Shown: positions 15,247 through 23,720 of the stretch, in pieces
Position numbering within the stretch: the stretch's first letter is position 1
Layout: every line of letters starts with the position of its first letter
Assembly: GCA_036399015.1 (NCBI GenBank)
Contig: DASWNW010000106.1
Coordinates: 16,011 to 80,010, forward strand
From: QHVT01 sp036399015
Lineage (GTDB): Bacteria > Acidobacteriota > Thermoanaerobaculia > Gp7-AA8
Direction of reading: 5' to 3'
DNA: 64,000 nucleotides
Position numbers and translations under genes: made by a program
Notes under the pieces: generated by a model
The model's database searches: none
Seen by the model: only the letters and a program-made list of their open reading frames with translations
Told to the model about the DNA's origin: nothing

Positions 15247-15764
15247 TACTGGTCGACGGGCCGGTCCGGCGTCGCGTAGGTCGGGTTGCCTTCCACCAGC
15301 TCGCTGTTCAGCGCGTAGCCGGCGCCCATCGCGGAGGGGATGCCCTGCACGTCCTCGCCGCAGCTCAGGGCCAGGCGCATGACGTGTCTCGCGAAGGGGA
15401 GGGCGCACTCGGCGTTGATGCGCACCTGGTAGATGTGCGGGCTGCGGGCGACGACGCGGCGGCCCTGGATCAGCACGAAGAAGTACTCGATCTCATCGCC
15501 CGCGTCGAACTTCGGAAGGACGACGCGCGACAGCGGACCGTCGTTCGTTCCCTCGACCGAGCACCAGTCGGTGCTGTTCACGCGGCGGAAGTAGCTCCGC
15601 AGCTCCCCCTGCCCGTCGACGTTGATCTGCATGAGCGGCAGCTCGCCCGCCTTGAGGCAGGTGACCGGCGTGTACTCGATCGTGGGCCGCTTCTCCGGCT
15701 GGGCAAAAGCAGCCGTCGTGAGAAGGAGCGCAGCAGCAACGAACGTGAAAAGGCGAGCTTTCAT
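15246..15764 (-). CDS. Secreted hypothetical protein next to the polysaccharide locus
   Basis: 172 residues from the ATG at 15764 (GGACTC just upstream). A clear signal peptide MKARLFTFVAAALLLTTAAFA-Q is followed by a beta-rich domain with four cysteines (VTCLKAGEL, DWCSVEG, AECALPF, LSCGEDV), enough for two disulfides. The middle resembles an immunoglobulin-like fold (RSYFRRVNS, GDEIEYFFVLIQGRRVVARSPHI). No family recognised. It is 27 nt downstream of the tyrosine phosphatase gene and may be exported with the polysaccharide machinery. Confidence 0.75.
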   Translation of the reverse strand: MKARLFTFVAAALLLTTAAFAQPEKRPTIEYTPVTCLKAGELPLMQINVDGQGELRSYFRRVNSTDWCSVEGTNDGPLSRVVLPKFDAGDEIEYFFVLIQGRRVVARSPHIYQVRINAECALPFARHVMRLALSCGEDVQGIPSAMGAGYALNSELVEGNPTYATPDRPVDQ

Positions 15765-15790
15765 CGGAGTCCTCTGGGTCGATTGTACGG

Positions 15791-16579
15791 CTAGTCCCGT
15801 GTAAGGAACGACCTCAGGCGCGTGAAAAATCCGGAAGAGGGGGCCTCCAGCGGCTCCGGCTCCCACGTCAACCCACGGTTTTCGACCACTGCCAGCGGGT
15901 TTCCGCGCGTCAGCGCCTCCGCCGCCTCGTCCCCGGCGATCTCCCGCAAGACCGTCATCGCCTCCCGGATCCGCGGCGTCCGCTTGGTGGTGTTGTGGGC
16001 GTCGGTGGCGATGAAATGGACCAGCCGCCGGCGCAGGAAGGTCTCCGCCGCCGCCCGCGCCTGCGCCCCGAACGCGCCGGTGAGGCTCGACGCCGTCACC
16101 TGCACGCGCGCGCCATGGCCGATGAGCTGCGCGAGCAGCTCCGGCTTCTGCTGAAAGACGAGGTTCCGCTCCGGATGGGCGACGATCGGCACCCAGCCGC
16201 CGAGCTGCGCGCGATAGAGCGGCTGCTCGAGCATCGGCGGAACACTGTTCGCCGCCAGCTCGAAGAGGACGTAGCGGCTCGACGCGAGCGGCAGGATGCC
16301 GTTGCCGCTCTCGAGCACGTCCGCCATGTCGTGCGCGAAGTAGTACTCCGAGCCGAGGCAGAGGCGGGGCGTGTCGCCGACCTTCTCCCGCAGGAGGTCG
16401 AGCCGCGACTCCAGCTCGTGCCGCGAGAAGGTCCGCCACCGCCCCCGCAGCACGTGCGGCGTGGCGACGATGGCCTCGATACCTTCCTCCGCGGCCATGC
16501 GGCACATGTCCACCGCCTCGGCCAGCTCGCGCGGGCCGTCGTCGACGCCGGGAAGGCAGTGGTGGTGGATGTCGATCAC
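15791..16579 (-). CDS. PHP-type protein tyrosine phosphatase (CpsB/CapC/YwqE family)
   Basis: 262 residues. Manganese-dependent phosphatase that dephosphorylates the BY-kinase encoded immediately upstream. The PHP metal motif IDIHHHCLPGVDDGP is at the N-terminus, VATPH follows, and FIATDAHNTTKR closes the active site near residue 215. The start is GTG 16579 overlapping the kinase stop (GTGA), so kinase and phosphatase are made in a fixed ratio. The frame is open much further upstream but that is antisense shadow of the kinase gene. Confidence 0.92.
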   Translation of the reverse strand: MIDIHHHCLPGVDDGPRELAEAVDMCRMAAEEGIEAIVATPHVLRGRWRTFSRHELESRLDLLREKVGDTPRLCLGSEYYFAHDMADVLESGNGILPLASSRYVLFELAANSVPPMLEQPLYRAQLGGWVPIVAHPERNLVFQQKPELLAQLIGHGARVQVTASSLTGAFGAQARAAAETFLRRRLVHFIATDAHNTTKRTPRIREAMTVLREIAGDEAAEALTRGNPLAVVENRGLTWEPEPLEAPSSGFFTRLRSFLTRD

Positions 16580-18780
16580 ACGCTCTTGCGCGCCGGTGCG
16601 TCCCCAGCCTCGTCCGACGCCGACTCGTAGTAGTCGAAGTATCCCTTCCGGTACGTGTAGCCGTACTGGTGCAGGTCGAGGTTGTTGAGGATGGCGCCGA
16701 GGACCGGGATGTTGGCCTGGCGCAGGCGCTCCGCGGAACGCTGCACGAGCTCGCGCGGCGTCTGCCCGCCGTGCACGCAGAGCACGACGCCGTCGGCGCG
16801 CGTCGCCAGCACGATCGCGTCGGTGACGGCGAGGACCGGCGGCGAGTCGAAGATGACGTAGGCGAACTTGCCGCGCACTTCCTCGATCAGGTGCTTCATC
16901 CGGTCGGAGGCGAGCAGCTCCGACGGATTCGGCGGGATCGGTCCCGAGAGCACGACCGAGAGGTGCGGCACCTCGGTCGGCTGGATGATGTCGTCGAGCG
17001 GGATGTTCGCGGCGAGATAGTTCACCAGCCCGAGGTTCATCCGGCCGGCGAACACCTTCTGGATGCGGGGCCGGCGGAGGTCGGCGTCGATGAGGAGCAC
17101 CGGCTTGCCCATCTGCGCGAGCACCGTGGCCAGGTTGACCGAGGTGGTGGTCTTTCCCTCGCGGGCGAAGGAGGAGGTGATGACGATGACCTTCGGCGAG
17201 TTCGCCGACGCGAGCAGCAGCGACGTACGGAACGCGCGGTACGCCTCGGCGATCGGCGAGCGGGAGTCGGTGTGCGGGATCAGCTCCACGCCGCCCGTGG
17301 GCGCTTCGACGGCGCGCAGCCGCGGCTCGTTGCGGGCGTAACTCTGGGCGTAGGCGTGCTGGCGCGAGGCGAGGGAGGCGGCCGAGGGAATCACGCCGAG
17401 GGAGGCGAACTCCGTGACCTTCTCCAGCTCCTCCGGGTTCTTGATGGAGCGGTCCATGTACTCGAGGAAGAAGATCGCGGCGAAGCCGAGGATCAGGCCG
17501 AGCGGGAAGGCGCTCTGCAGGTTCTTCTGCATCGAGAGGTTGTGGCGGCCGCCGGGAGCGGCGGCGTTCTCGATGACGTGGATGTTCGACGACGCCGAGC
17601 CGCGCAGCCGCGCCGTGACCTCGGTCTCGCTGAGCTGCTTCTGGAGCTGCGCCAGGAGCGCCTGCTTCGTCTCCACGTTCATGCGCAGGTCGAGGTAGCC
17701 GGCCGTGTCCACGTTGAGCCGCTGCGCCTCGTTGCGCTGCTGCGCGTACGCGCCGCGGGTGGAGCTCTCGCGCGCGCTCGCGGCCGTGAAGTCGGCCCGT
17801 GCCGCCTCCAGCTTCTTGTTGTACGCCTGCTGCACGGCGGTGGCGCGGGCGAGGCGGGTCTTCTCGACCTGCGCCGCGAGCCGCTTCATCTCCGGATGCC
17901 CTTCCAGGAACTGCGAGCGCTTCTCGCTGTACTCGCGCTGCACGCGGCTGAGGTCTTCCGTCAGGCGGACGACCAGCGGATCGTCGGATGCCACGGCGTC
18001 GGGCGAGGTGTTCCGGAGCGCGTTGTAGGCGGCCTGCTTCTCGTAGACGAGCGCCTGCGCGCCGGCCACTTCCTTGTTGAGCTGCTCGAGGCGCTGCATG
18101 ACCACGTCGTCGGTCGCGCTCTCGCCGACCGAGAGAATGCCGCTCTCGCGCGCGTAGGCCTGCAGCTCCTTGCGGCTGCTGTCGAGATCCTGCTGCACGG
18201 CGGCGATCTGCGTGGTGAGGAACTCGTTCGCCTGCTGCACGCTCTCGATCTTCTTCCGGACGTTCATCTGGATGAAGGAGTCGCCCCAGGCGTTGGCGAT
18301 CTTCTGCGCCAGGCGGGGCGAGGGGCCGACATAGTGGATGTCGACGAGCGACGTGCCGCGGACGGGGACGACCTCGATGCCGCCGAGGATCTGCCCGGCG
18401 ATGCCTTCCTTGATCGGCTGCAGCTCCTGCTTGGTCTTGCCCGCCACGCCCGCCGGGACGAGGTCGCGGTCGTTCCAGAGCTTGTGGTCCTCGACCACGC
18501 GCAAGGCGAGGCCGCGGCTCTTGAGGAGGACGTACTGCGTCTGCAGGAACTCCTGGTCGGACGCGGCGATGCCGAAGATGTCCTCGATCGTGACGGTGCT
18601 GCTCTCGCGCTCGATCTGGAGCTTGATCGAGGCGCGGTACAGCGGCTTGGAGAACCAGCTCGCGAGGAACGTCCCCGTCATGACGACCGCCAGGATCGCC
18701 ACGGCGACCTTCCACCGCTTCCGCACCACGTTCCAGTAGTGGGAGAGGTGGATGTCCTGCTGCGTGTTATTCAGCTCCAT
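16576..18780 (-). CDS. Polysaccharide co-polymerase / BY-type tyrosine autokinase
   Basis: 734 residues, Wzc-like fusion. A Wzz domain spans the N-terminus with membrane segments at about 24-44 and 424-440 (FPLGLILGFAAIFFLEYMD). A long coiled-coil periplasmic part lies between (about 150-400). The kinase domain has Walker A SSFAREGKTTTS (about 536-547), Walker A' VLLIDADLRRP (562-571) and Walker B YVIFDSPP (641-648). A C-terminal tyrosine cluster YGYTYRKGYFDYYES (706-719) is the usual autophosphorylation site. It sets chain length and gates export together with the Wza-type protein encoded 21 nt upstream. Confidence 0.95.
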   Translation of the reverse strand: MELNNTQQDIHLSHYWNVVRKRWKVAVAILAVVMTGTFLASWFSKPLYRASIKLQIERESSTVTIEDIFGIAASDQEFLQTQYVLLKSRGLALRVVEDHKLWNDRDLVPAGVAGKTKQELQPIKEGIAGQILGGIEVVPVRGTSLVDIHYVGPSPRLAQKIANAWGDSFIQMNVRKKIESVQQANEFLTTQIAAVQQDLDSSRKELQAYARESGILSVGESATDDVVMQRLEQLNKEVAGAQALVYEKQAAYNALRNTSPDAVASDDPLVVRLTEDLSRVQREYSEKRSQFLEGHPEMKRLAAQVEKTRLARATAVQQAYNKKLEAARADFTAASARESSTRGAYAQQRNEAQRLNVDTAGYLDLRMNVETKQALLAQLQKQLSETEVTARLRGSASSNIHVIENAAAPGGRHNLSMQKNLQSAFPLGLILGFAAIFFLEYMDRSIKNPEELEKVTEFASLGVIPSAASLASRQHAYAQSYARNEPRLRAVEAPTGGVELIPHTDSRSPIAEAYRAFRTSLLLASANSPKVIVITSSFAREGKTTTSVNLATVLAQMGKPVLLIDADLRRPRIQKVFAGRMNLGLVNYLAANIPLDDIIQPTEVPHLSVVLSGPIPPNPSELLASDRMKHLIEEVRGKFAYVIFDSPPVLAVTDAIVLATRADGVVLCVHGGQTPRELVQRSAERLRQANIPVLGAILNNLDLHQYGYTYRKGYFDYYESASDEAGDAPARKSV

Positions 18781-18801
18781 CGCGGCGATCCTCGTCGCCG
18801 A

Positions 18802-19638
18802 TCAGAAAAACGCCACGTCGATCCAGACAGTGTCGTTGTCTTTCAGGACGTAGTCCGGCTTGCGACCCCTGATGATATCGCCGAAGTGGACGGTGACGGT
18901 GCTCGACTTGCCGTTGATGACGCGGGTGATGAGCGCCTTGCGGGAGGCGCGGTCGGTCGTCCCGCCCGCATCGGCGATGGCCTGCAGGAGCGTGGGAGTC
19001 TGCGAGCTGCGGAACTGCACCTTGCCCGGCTTCATGACCTCGCCGGCGACGTAGATCGTCAGCGGCGCGTCGACCGGCACGTTCACCAGGTCGTTCGGCG
19101 CGAGCGGGATGTTCATGTCGGGATTGCCGTTGTTGAGCAGCTCCTCGATCGGCACCGCCACCTGCTCGGTGAGGCCGTTCAGCCCCGTGCGCAGGATGAA
19201 GAGGTCCTTGCCATGGTTCGGCGCCAGACCGCCGGCCTGGGTGATCGCCTGAAGGAGGGTGGTGTTCCCGGAGGCGCTGATCAGCCCCGGACGGACGACC
19301 GCGCCGAGGACCGAGATCGGCTTGCTCGCGAACTCGACCACCTGCACGGAGACCGTGGCCTTGGCGAGGTAGTTCGCCTCGAGCAGCGACTTGAGGCGCG
19401 CCTCGATCTGCGACGGCGTGAGTCCGGCGACCTGGACCTTCTCCAGGACGTTCAACGCGATCAGCCCCTCTTCGCTCACCGTGACGCGGTTCGAGATCGT
19501 CTTGTCCTCGAGGACCGTGACTTCCAGTACGTCGCGCGGACCGACAGGCGCGTCCTTGGTCAGGAGCGGCAGGTCCTGCGCGCCGGCAACCGCGGCGGTG
19601 AGAGTCAGCATCAGGATCAGGATCGTGGAACGCTTCAT
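18802..19638 (-). CDS. Polysaccharide export protein, Wza/SLBB family
   Basis: 278 residues from the ATG at 19638, which has GGGGAGA seven bases upstream; the ATG at 19656 is less likely. Signal peptide MKRSTILILMLTLTAAVAGAQ, then the Poly_export domain (YRIGPGD-like: APVGPRDVLEVTVLE) and two SLBB repeats (SVLGAVVRPGLISAS..., IYVAGEVMKPGKVQF...). No lipobox cysteine is seen. Forms the outer-membrane or periplasmic channel for the polymer. A stem-loop sits in its leader (19660-19685). Confidence 0.93.
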   Translation of the reverse strand: MKRSTILILMLTLTAAVAGAQDLPLLTKDAPVGPRDVLEVTVLEDKTISNRVTVSEEGLIALNVLEKVQVAGLTPSQIEARLKSLLEANYLAKATVSVQVVEFASKPISVLGAVVRPGLISASGNTTLLQAITQAGGLAPNHGKDLFILRTGLNGLTEQVAVPIEELLNNGNPDMNIPLAPNDLVNVPVDAPLTIYVAGEVMKPGKVQFRSSQTPTLLQAIADAGGTTDRASRKALITRVINGKSSTVTVHFGDIIRGRKPDYVLKDNDTVWIDVAFF

Positions 19639-19659
19639 GTTCTCCCCATCAAGCAAATG

Positions 19660-19685
19660 CCGCTGCTCCCGTGGGGGACCAGCGG
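19660..19685 (-). promoter_or_regulatory. Stem-loop in the leader of the wza-like gene
   Basis: CCGCTGCTCCC and GGGACCAGCGG pair with one mismatch around a short loop, about 20 nt upstream of the start codon and overlapping the region just before the GGGGAGA. It could modulate ribosome access. I do not recognise a known riboswitch. Confidence 0.35.
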
Positions 19686-19796
19686 CGGTACGGGCTCACT
19701 CCCTGATGATTGGACCGAGCCCACCCTACCGCTCCTCTGTCACGCGCGTGTCAGACCGGCTGTGATTCGGCCGTGAAACCTACGCCCGTTTTTGTT

Positions 19797-19831
19797 ATTT
19801 GTCGTGACCGATTACGGTACAAACGACAAAT
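19797..19831. repeat. Extended stem-loop at the 3' end of the barrel gene
   Basis: ATTTGTCGT (19797-19805) pairs with ACGACAAAT (19823-19831), and an inner ACCG-ATTA-CGGT hairpin lies in between. The stop codon of the barrel gene is inside. No T tract follows on the coding strand, so terminator or operator function is open. The rest of 19639-19811 shows no gene. Confidence 0.6.
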
Positions 19832-21050
19832 GAAGCACGTACCGTATTCCTGCGTCGGTGTCGCCGCCGAGGGTCGATTCCCTCGTGTACCAGCCGACGT
19901 CGGTGCCGAAACGGATCTTCCGGAGCTGGTACTGGAACCCGACGCTGGAGAAGGAAACCTGGTCCCGCCGCTCCTGCCCGTTGACCGGGACGTCGTAGGT
20001 GTGGCGCTCGCCGACCAAACCGGCCCGAACGTTGAGCCGGCGGGTGGCGGAGTAGTCGACGGCGACCCGGGCGCTGTCGGCGATATAGAAGTTGTTGTCC
20101 AGCACGATGGAGAAGCCGACGTCGCGCGCGGCGGCGGCGGTGTACGTCCAGCGGCCGTTCAGGCGCGTCCAGCCGGCCGTGGCGACGGCGCCGCTGAAGT
20201 CGTGCTGGGTCGGGTCGTCGAAGTCGAGCGTGGCCGGGCCCGCCTCGACCCGCAGCCGCGTCCGCCCGCTGTCGTATTGGAAGCCGGTGCCGAAATAGCG
20301 GCGCTTGCTGTCCTTGTACGTGGCGTTGTCGAACCCGTAACTGCTGGCCTCGGTCGACACGAACAGCGACGTCAGCGGAAAGGTCTTGTGCATCAGCGAC
20401 AGCCTGCCGTTCCGCTCGTCGCGGTCCAGCAGCCCCAGCGGCGTCTCATCCTCGCCGAACTGGTGATCGGGATACTTCTGCTCGCGGTAGCGGAAGGCGA
20501 ACTGCGCGCTGGTCCGGCTCGAGTACTTGAACTCGCCGGCGGCGCCCGTCTCGCTGTCGCGCGTCCGGGCCAGCTCGTTCACCTCGATGTAGCCCCGCAA
20601 CTGGTCGGCGCGCAGGGTGTAGACGTCGACGTAGAGGTGGTTGAACAGCAGGTGCATGTCGGCGCGGGCGAGATAGTCGAGACGGTTCGTCTCCTCCCCC
20701 TGGCTGATGATGTTGTAGCCCGGCGTGACCTCGGCGGACAAGACGACCTTCTTGTGAGGGACGAAGTAGAGCCGCTGCGGCGCCTCGATCGTCAGCGACA
20801 CGCCGCCGCCGCTGTCGTTGGCGGGGAGGTAGGCCGACTCGGTGTAGCCGGCGTCCGCGATGCGGAGCCGCGAGAGGAGGTACCACGGGCCGGAGTGAAA
20901 GGTCGCTTCCTGCAGCTCGCCGGCGAGCCGCTTGGCGGCGGTCAGATCGGGGTCGCGGTCGCGCAGGGTCCGGCTGCTCTGCGCCGCGGCGAGCACGGGC
21001 AGTATCGAAATAATGATGGCACCGATGGTTCGCGCGCTCGCCCCGGCCAT
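19812..21050 (-). CDS. Outer-membrane beta-barrel protein of the polysaccharide locus
   Basis: 412 residues with an N-terminal signal (MAGASARTIGAIIISILPVLAAAQ). The rest is an alternation of 8-12 residue amphipathic strands rich in Tyr/Phe/Arg (for example ADMHLLFNHLYVDVYTLRAD, TSAQFAFRYREQKYP, GIRYVLHLSFVP at the end), about 16-18 strands in all. This is typical of the barrels found with exosortase- or Wza-type export loci (BBP2/EpsL-like). Likely role: passage of polymer or a porin for it. Located directly upstream of the wza-like gene on the same strand, 173 nt apart. Confidence 0.78.
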   Translation of the reverse strand: MAGASARTIGAIIISILPVLAAAQSSRTLRDRDPDLTAAKRLAGELQEATFHSGPWYLLSRLRIADAGYTESAYLPANDSGGGVSLTIEAPQRLYFVPHKKVVLSAEVTPGYNIISQGEETNRLDYLARADMHLLFNHLYVDVYTLRADQLRGYIEVNELARTRDSETGAAGEFKYSSRTSAQFAFRYREQKYPDHQFGEDETPLGLLDRDERNGRLSLMHKTFPLTSLFVSTEASSYGFDNATYKDSKRRYFGTGFQYDSGRTRLRVEAGPATLDFDDPTQHDFSGAVATAGWTRLNGRWTYTAAAARDVGFSIVLDNNFYIADSARVAVDYSATRRLNVRAGLVGERHTYDVPVNGQERRDQVSFSSVGFQYQLRKIRFGTDVGWYTRESTLGGDTDAGIRYVLHLSFVP

Positions 21051-21102
21051 ATCCCTCCGCCCCGCTAACCGCTGAAGCTGGGGGAGTTTAGCACGCGGGC
21101 CT

Positions 21103-21108
21103 TACAAT
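21103..21108 (+). promoter_or_regulatory. -10-like TACAAT before the polymerase gene
   Basis: TACAAT lies 12 nt before the ATG at 21121, with no -35 match at normal distance. It sits between the divergent barrel gene and the polymerase gene. Only GGCGGAAAGG is between box and start, so a short AAGG ribosome site may exist. Confidence 0.4.
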
Positions 21109-21120
21109 GGCGGAAAGGCC

Positions 21121-22575
21121 ATGCCAACCACTCCTGGACTGATCGCCGCCGAGCGCGGTTGCATCACGCTGTTCCTGTTGTGGCTCGCCTGGCTGCCGTT
21201 GCCGTTCGGCTCGAACGTCGAGCGGGCGCGCCTCCCGCTGATTGCCGTGCCGCTGTTCCTCTGCGCGGTCACCGCCTCGATCCGCCTCTACGCCACCCGG
21301 AACCGGGAAACCGCCGTCCAGCCGACGCGCGCCTGGCTGATCTGGGGGATCGGCGCGCTGCTGTTCCTCGCTGCCGGCGCGCTGCAGCTCGTGCCGCTCC
21401 CGGCCGGCCTGCACCAGTTCCTCTCGCCTGACGCGCATGCGATCTGGAGCGCCGCCTCCCGCGTCGCGGCGCTCGCCGGCGCCGGCACCTCCTCCGCCCA
21501 CCCGCTCACCGTCGATCCGCGCGCGACGTCACTGGAGCTCTTCCGCATCGCCGCCCTCATCGCCACGTTCATCACCGCCGCGCTGATGATCCGCTCGCAC
21601 AGCCGCCGCACCTCCCTCGCCGCGGTGCTCTGCGCGGCCGCGACGTTCGAGGCGCTGTACGGACTGCGCGAGGCAGCGCTGCAGCGTTACGAGATCTGGG
21701 GCTGGACGAACCGGCTGATCTTCAACCGCGTCACCGGCACGTTCGTCAACCCGAACCACTTCGCCCACTACGTGGCCATCATCCTGCCGCTGGCGCTCTT
21801 CCTCATCGCCGCCACGTGGCACGTGGCCGGCCCGCGCGAGCTGCCGTTCTCGCGGCGACTCGCGCTGCTGCTCGAGCATCACGTCCTCATCACCGGCTTG
21901 GCCGCGCTGGCGGCGATCTGCTGCGTGGGGGCGGTCCTCCTCGCGCAATCGCGCGGTGCGCTGCTCTCCCTCGGAGCGGGCCTGCTCGCGGTGGCGGCGA
22001 TGCTGCCCGGGAGGCGCGTGGCACGCGTCGCCCTCAGCGGCGGCGCCGGCGTCCTGCTGCTCGCGGCGCTGATCCTCTTCCTCGGCCCGCAGCGCACCGT
22101 CGGCCGCTTCGTGCCGAACGAGTTCGAACGCCAGACGCTCGTCGGCCGCCGCATCGGCATCGAGGCGGGGCTCTCGCTCTGGGGGCGCTTCGCGCTCTTC
22201 GGCACCGGCCTCGGCACGTTCGAGCGCGTCGTGTCGATGGAGCAGAAGCAGGACCTCGGGAAGATCTACCACCACGCGCACAACGACTACGTGGAGCTCG
22301 GGGCGACCTCCGGCACGCTCGGCTTCACGATCGCGTTCGTGACGCTTCTCGGCGGCTACGTCGCGCTCGTTCGCCTGACGTTCGGCCGCGGCGCGCAGGA
22401 GCTGTCATGGCGCCGGCGCGCGTTCCAGACCGCCGCGCTGGCGAGCCTCACCATCGCCATGGTGCACGCCCTCTTCGACTTCAACTTCTTCATCCCCGCC
22501 AACCCGGCCACGCTCGCCGCGATCTGCGGCGCCGCGGTGGCGTCGATCGATCACGACAAACGCACGCGGCGCTGA
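21121..22575 (+). CDS. O-antigen ligase / Wzy-type polymerase family protein
   Basis: 484 residues with about 11-12 membrane helices. The Wzy_C/O-antigen ligase signature is seen in NRVTGTFVNPNHFAHYVAIILPLAL, the AQSRGALLSLGAGLL helix and the large periplasmic loop ending in YHHAHNDYVELGATSG. It joins repeat units into polymer or transfers polymer to an acceptor. A second family member is at 30648-32033, so one may polymerise and the other ligate; which is which cannot be told. Convergent with the next gene, overlapping it by 25 nt. Confidence 0.88.
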   Translation: MPTTPGLIAAERGCITLFLLWLAWLPLPFGSNVERARLPLIAVPLFLCAVTASIRLYATRNRETAVQPTRAWLIWGIGALLFLAAGALQLVPLPAGLHQFLSPDAHAIWSAASRVAALAGAGTSSAHPLTVDPRATSLELFRIAALIATFITAALMIRSHSRRTSLAAVLCAAATFEALYGLREAALQRYEIWGWTNRLIFNRVTGTFVNPNHFAHYVAIILPLALFLIAATWHVAGPRELPFSRRLALLLEHHVLITGLAALAAICCVGAVLLAQSRGALLSLGAGLLAVAAMLPGRRVARVALSGGAGVLLLAALILFLGPQRTVGRFVPNEFERQTLVGRRIGIEAGLSLWGRFALFGTGLGTFERVVSMEQKQDLGKIYHHAHNDYVELGATSGTLGFTIAFVTLLGGYVALVRLTFGRGAQELSWRRRAFQTAALASLTIAMVHALFDFNFFIPANPATLAAICGAAVASIDHDKRTRR

Positions 22576-23720
22576 ATCCCGTTGCGGGTGCGGGGGTTCA
22601 CGATGCGCACCTCGACGCGATGCCTGCCGGTGGAGCCGACGGTGAACGCCCGCTCCTCTTTCACCTCTCCCTCCGCCGCGAGCGCCCCGTCGACGTACAC
22701 CTCGACGTACGGCGGGACCTCGTCCGACTGCACGGTCGACAGCGCTAAGTGCAGCGGGCCCTCGTGGCGACGATAGGCGGAGGTGCAGACTTCGTGGGTT
22801 CCGCAGGTGCCGCTCCAGCCGTCGCTCGGCGCCGGCGCGGGCACGATGGAGGTGATCTCGATCCGCTTCGCCGCCACCTCGTCGCCGAGGGCGCGCGCGA
22901 GCCGGACGCGTGTCTCGGGGCGCAGCATGTCGGGCAGCTCGACGAACGGCGAGAGGCCGGAGAGCGGCTGGAGGTGGTGGTCCAGCGCGAAGACGACCAG
23001 GTCCTCGATGCGTCCGCCGGCCTCGCGCGGATCGAACGGGCGCTGCTCGAGCTCGTCGAGGATCGCCCGCACCAGCGGCGCGTCGCCGTAGTCGAGGTAG
23101 GGCGGGAGGTAGGCCAGCAGTTCGCCGACTGGCAGTTCGGCGCGGCGTTGCACGAACGAGCGGATGCGCGCGTGCCGCAGCGCGCCGCGCAGCTCGCGGT
23201 ACTCGGCGAAGAGGCCGTTCGTGACGGCAAGCTCGCGCAGTTCCGCGAGGGCCGCCACGGTCGGCGGTGCGACGCGGCGGAGGTAGCCGAAGTCGCGCGT
23301 GAGCTGCCAGAGCGGCTTGTACAGGTCGGCGAAGACGGTCGGGTCGTCCATCAGCGTTGCGGCGACGCCGAGGACCGCGCGACGGTCGGCGGGACCGAGC
23401 TCGTACCAGTGGAAGAGTCCCGCGCGGACGAAGCCGGCCGCGGTGTTCGGGCGCCGGGGCGCGAGCTGCTCCGCGAGCGCGTAGCCGGCGTGCCACAGCT
23501 CGCGGCGGCGGGGGAGGTCGGAGTCGAGCGAGCGATCGGTCAGCGCGCTGGCGGCCAGCCAGTCGGCGGGACGGACGGCGATCCAGCGCCCCAGCGCGCG
23601 CACCTCGTCGGGACGCTCCTCGTCGCGCGCGAGGTCGCGATTCAGGAGGAACAGCACGAGCAGCAGCGACGACACCGCGATCGTCGTCGCGAGCACCAGT
23701 TGCCGCGTTCTGCGCGTCAT
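22551..23720 (-). CDS. Membrane-anchored hypothetical protein
   Basis: 389 residues. One N-terminal membrane segment (about 8-27), then about 250 residues of helical repeat-like sequence (many ALAEL/RAL helices) and a C-terminal beta-sandwich-like domain (LHLALSTVQSDEVPPYVEVYVDG... VGSTGRHRVEVRIVN). The two cysteines of GTCGTHEVC may form a disulfide. I do not recognise the family. Its position between polymerase and glycosyltransferase genes, and the ATGA overlap with the latter, place it in polysaccharide assembly, exposed to the periplasm. Confidence 0.7.
   Translation of the reverse strand: MTRRTRQLVLATTIAVSSLLLVLFLLNRDLARDEERPDEVRALGRWIAVRPADWLAASALTDRSLDSDLPRRRELWHAGYALAEQLAPRRPNTAAGFVRAGLFHWYELGPADRRAVLGVAATLMDDPTVFADLYKPLWQLTRDFGYLRRVAPPTVAALAELRELAVTNGLFAEYRELRGALRHARIRSFVQRRAELPVGELLAYLPPYLDYGDAPLVRAILDELEQRPFDPREAGGRIEDLVVFALDHHLQPLSGLSPFVELPDMLRPETRVRLARALGDEVAAKRIEITSIVPAPAPSDGWSGTCGTHEVCTSAYRRHEGPLHLALSTVQSDEVPPYVEVYVDGALAAEGEVKEERAFTVGSTGRHRVEVRIVNPRTRNGIQRRVRLS

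Noticed and set aside
16669..19776. 1035-codon open frame on the plus strand across the kinase and export genes
   Set aside because: Antisense to two clearly conserved genes; composition is Arg/Asp/Val/His-rich typical of shadow frames in GC-rich DNA, with no domain.
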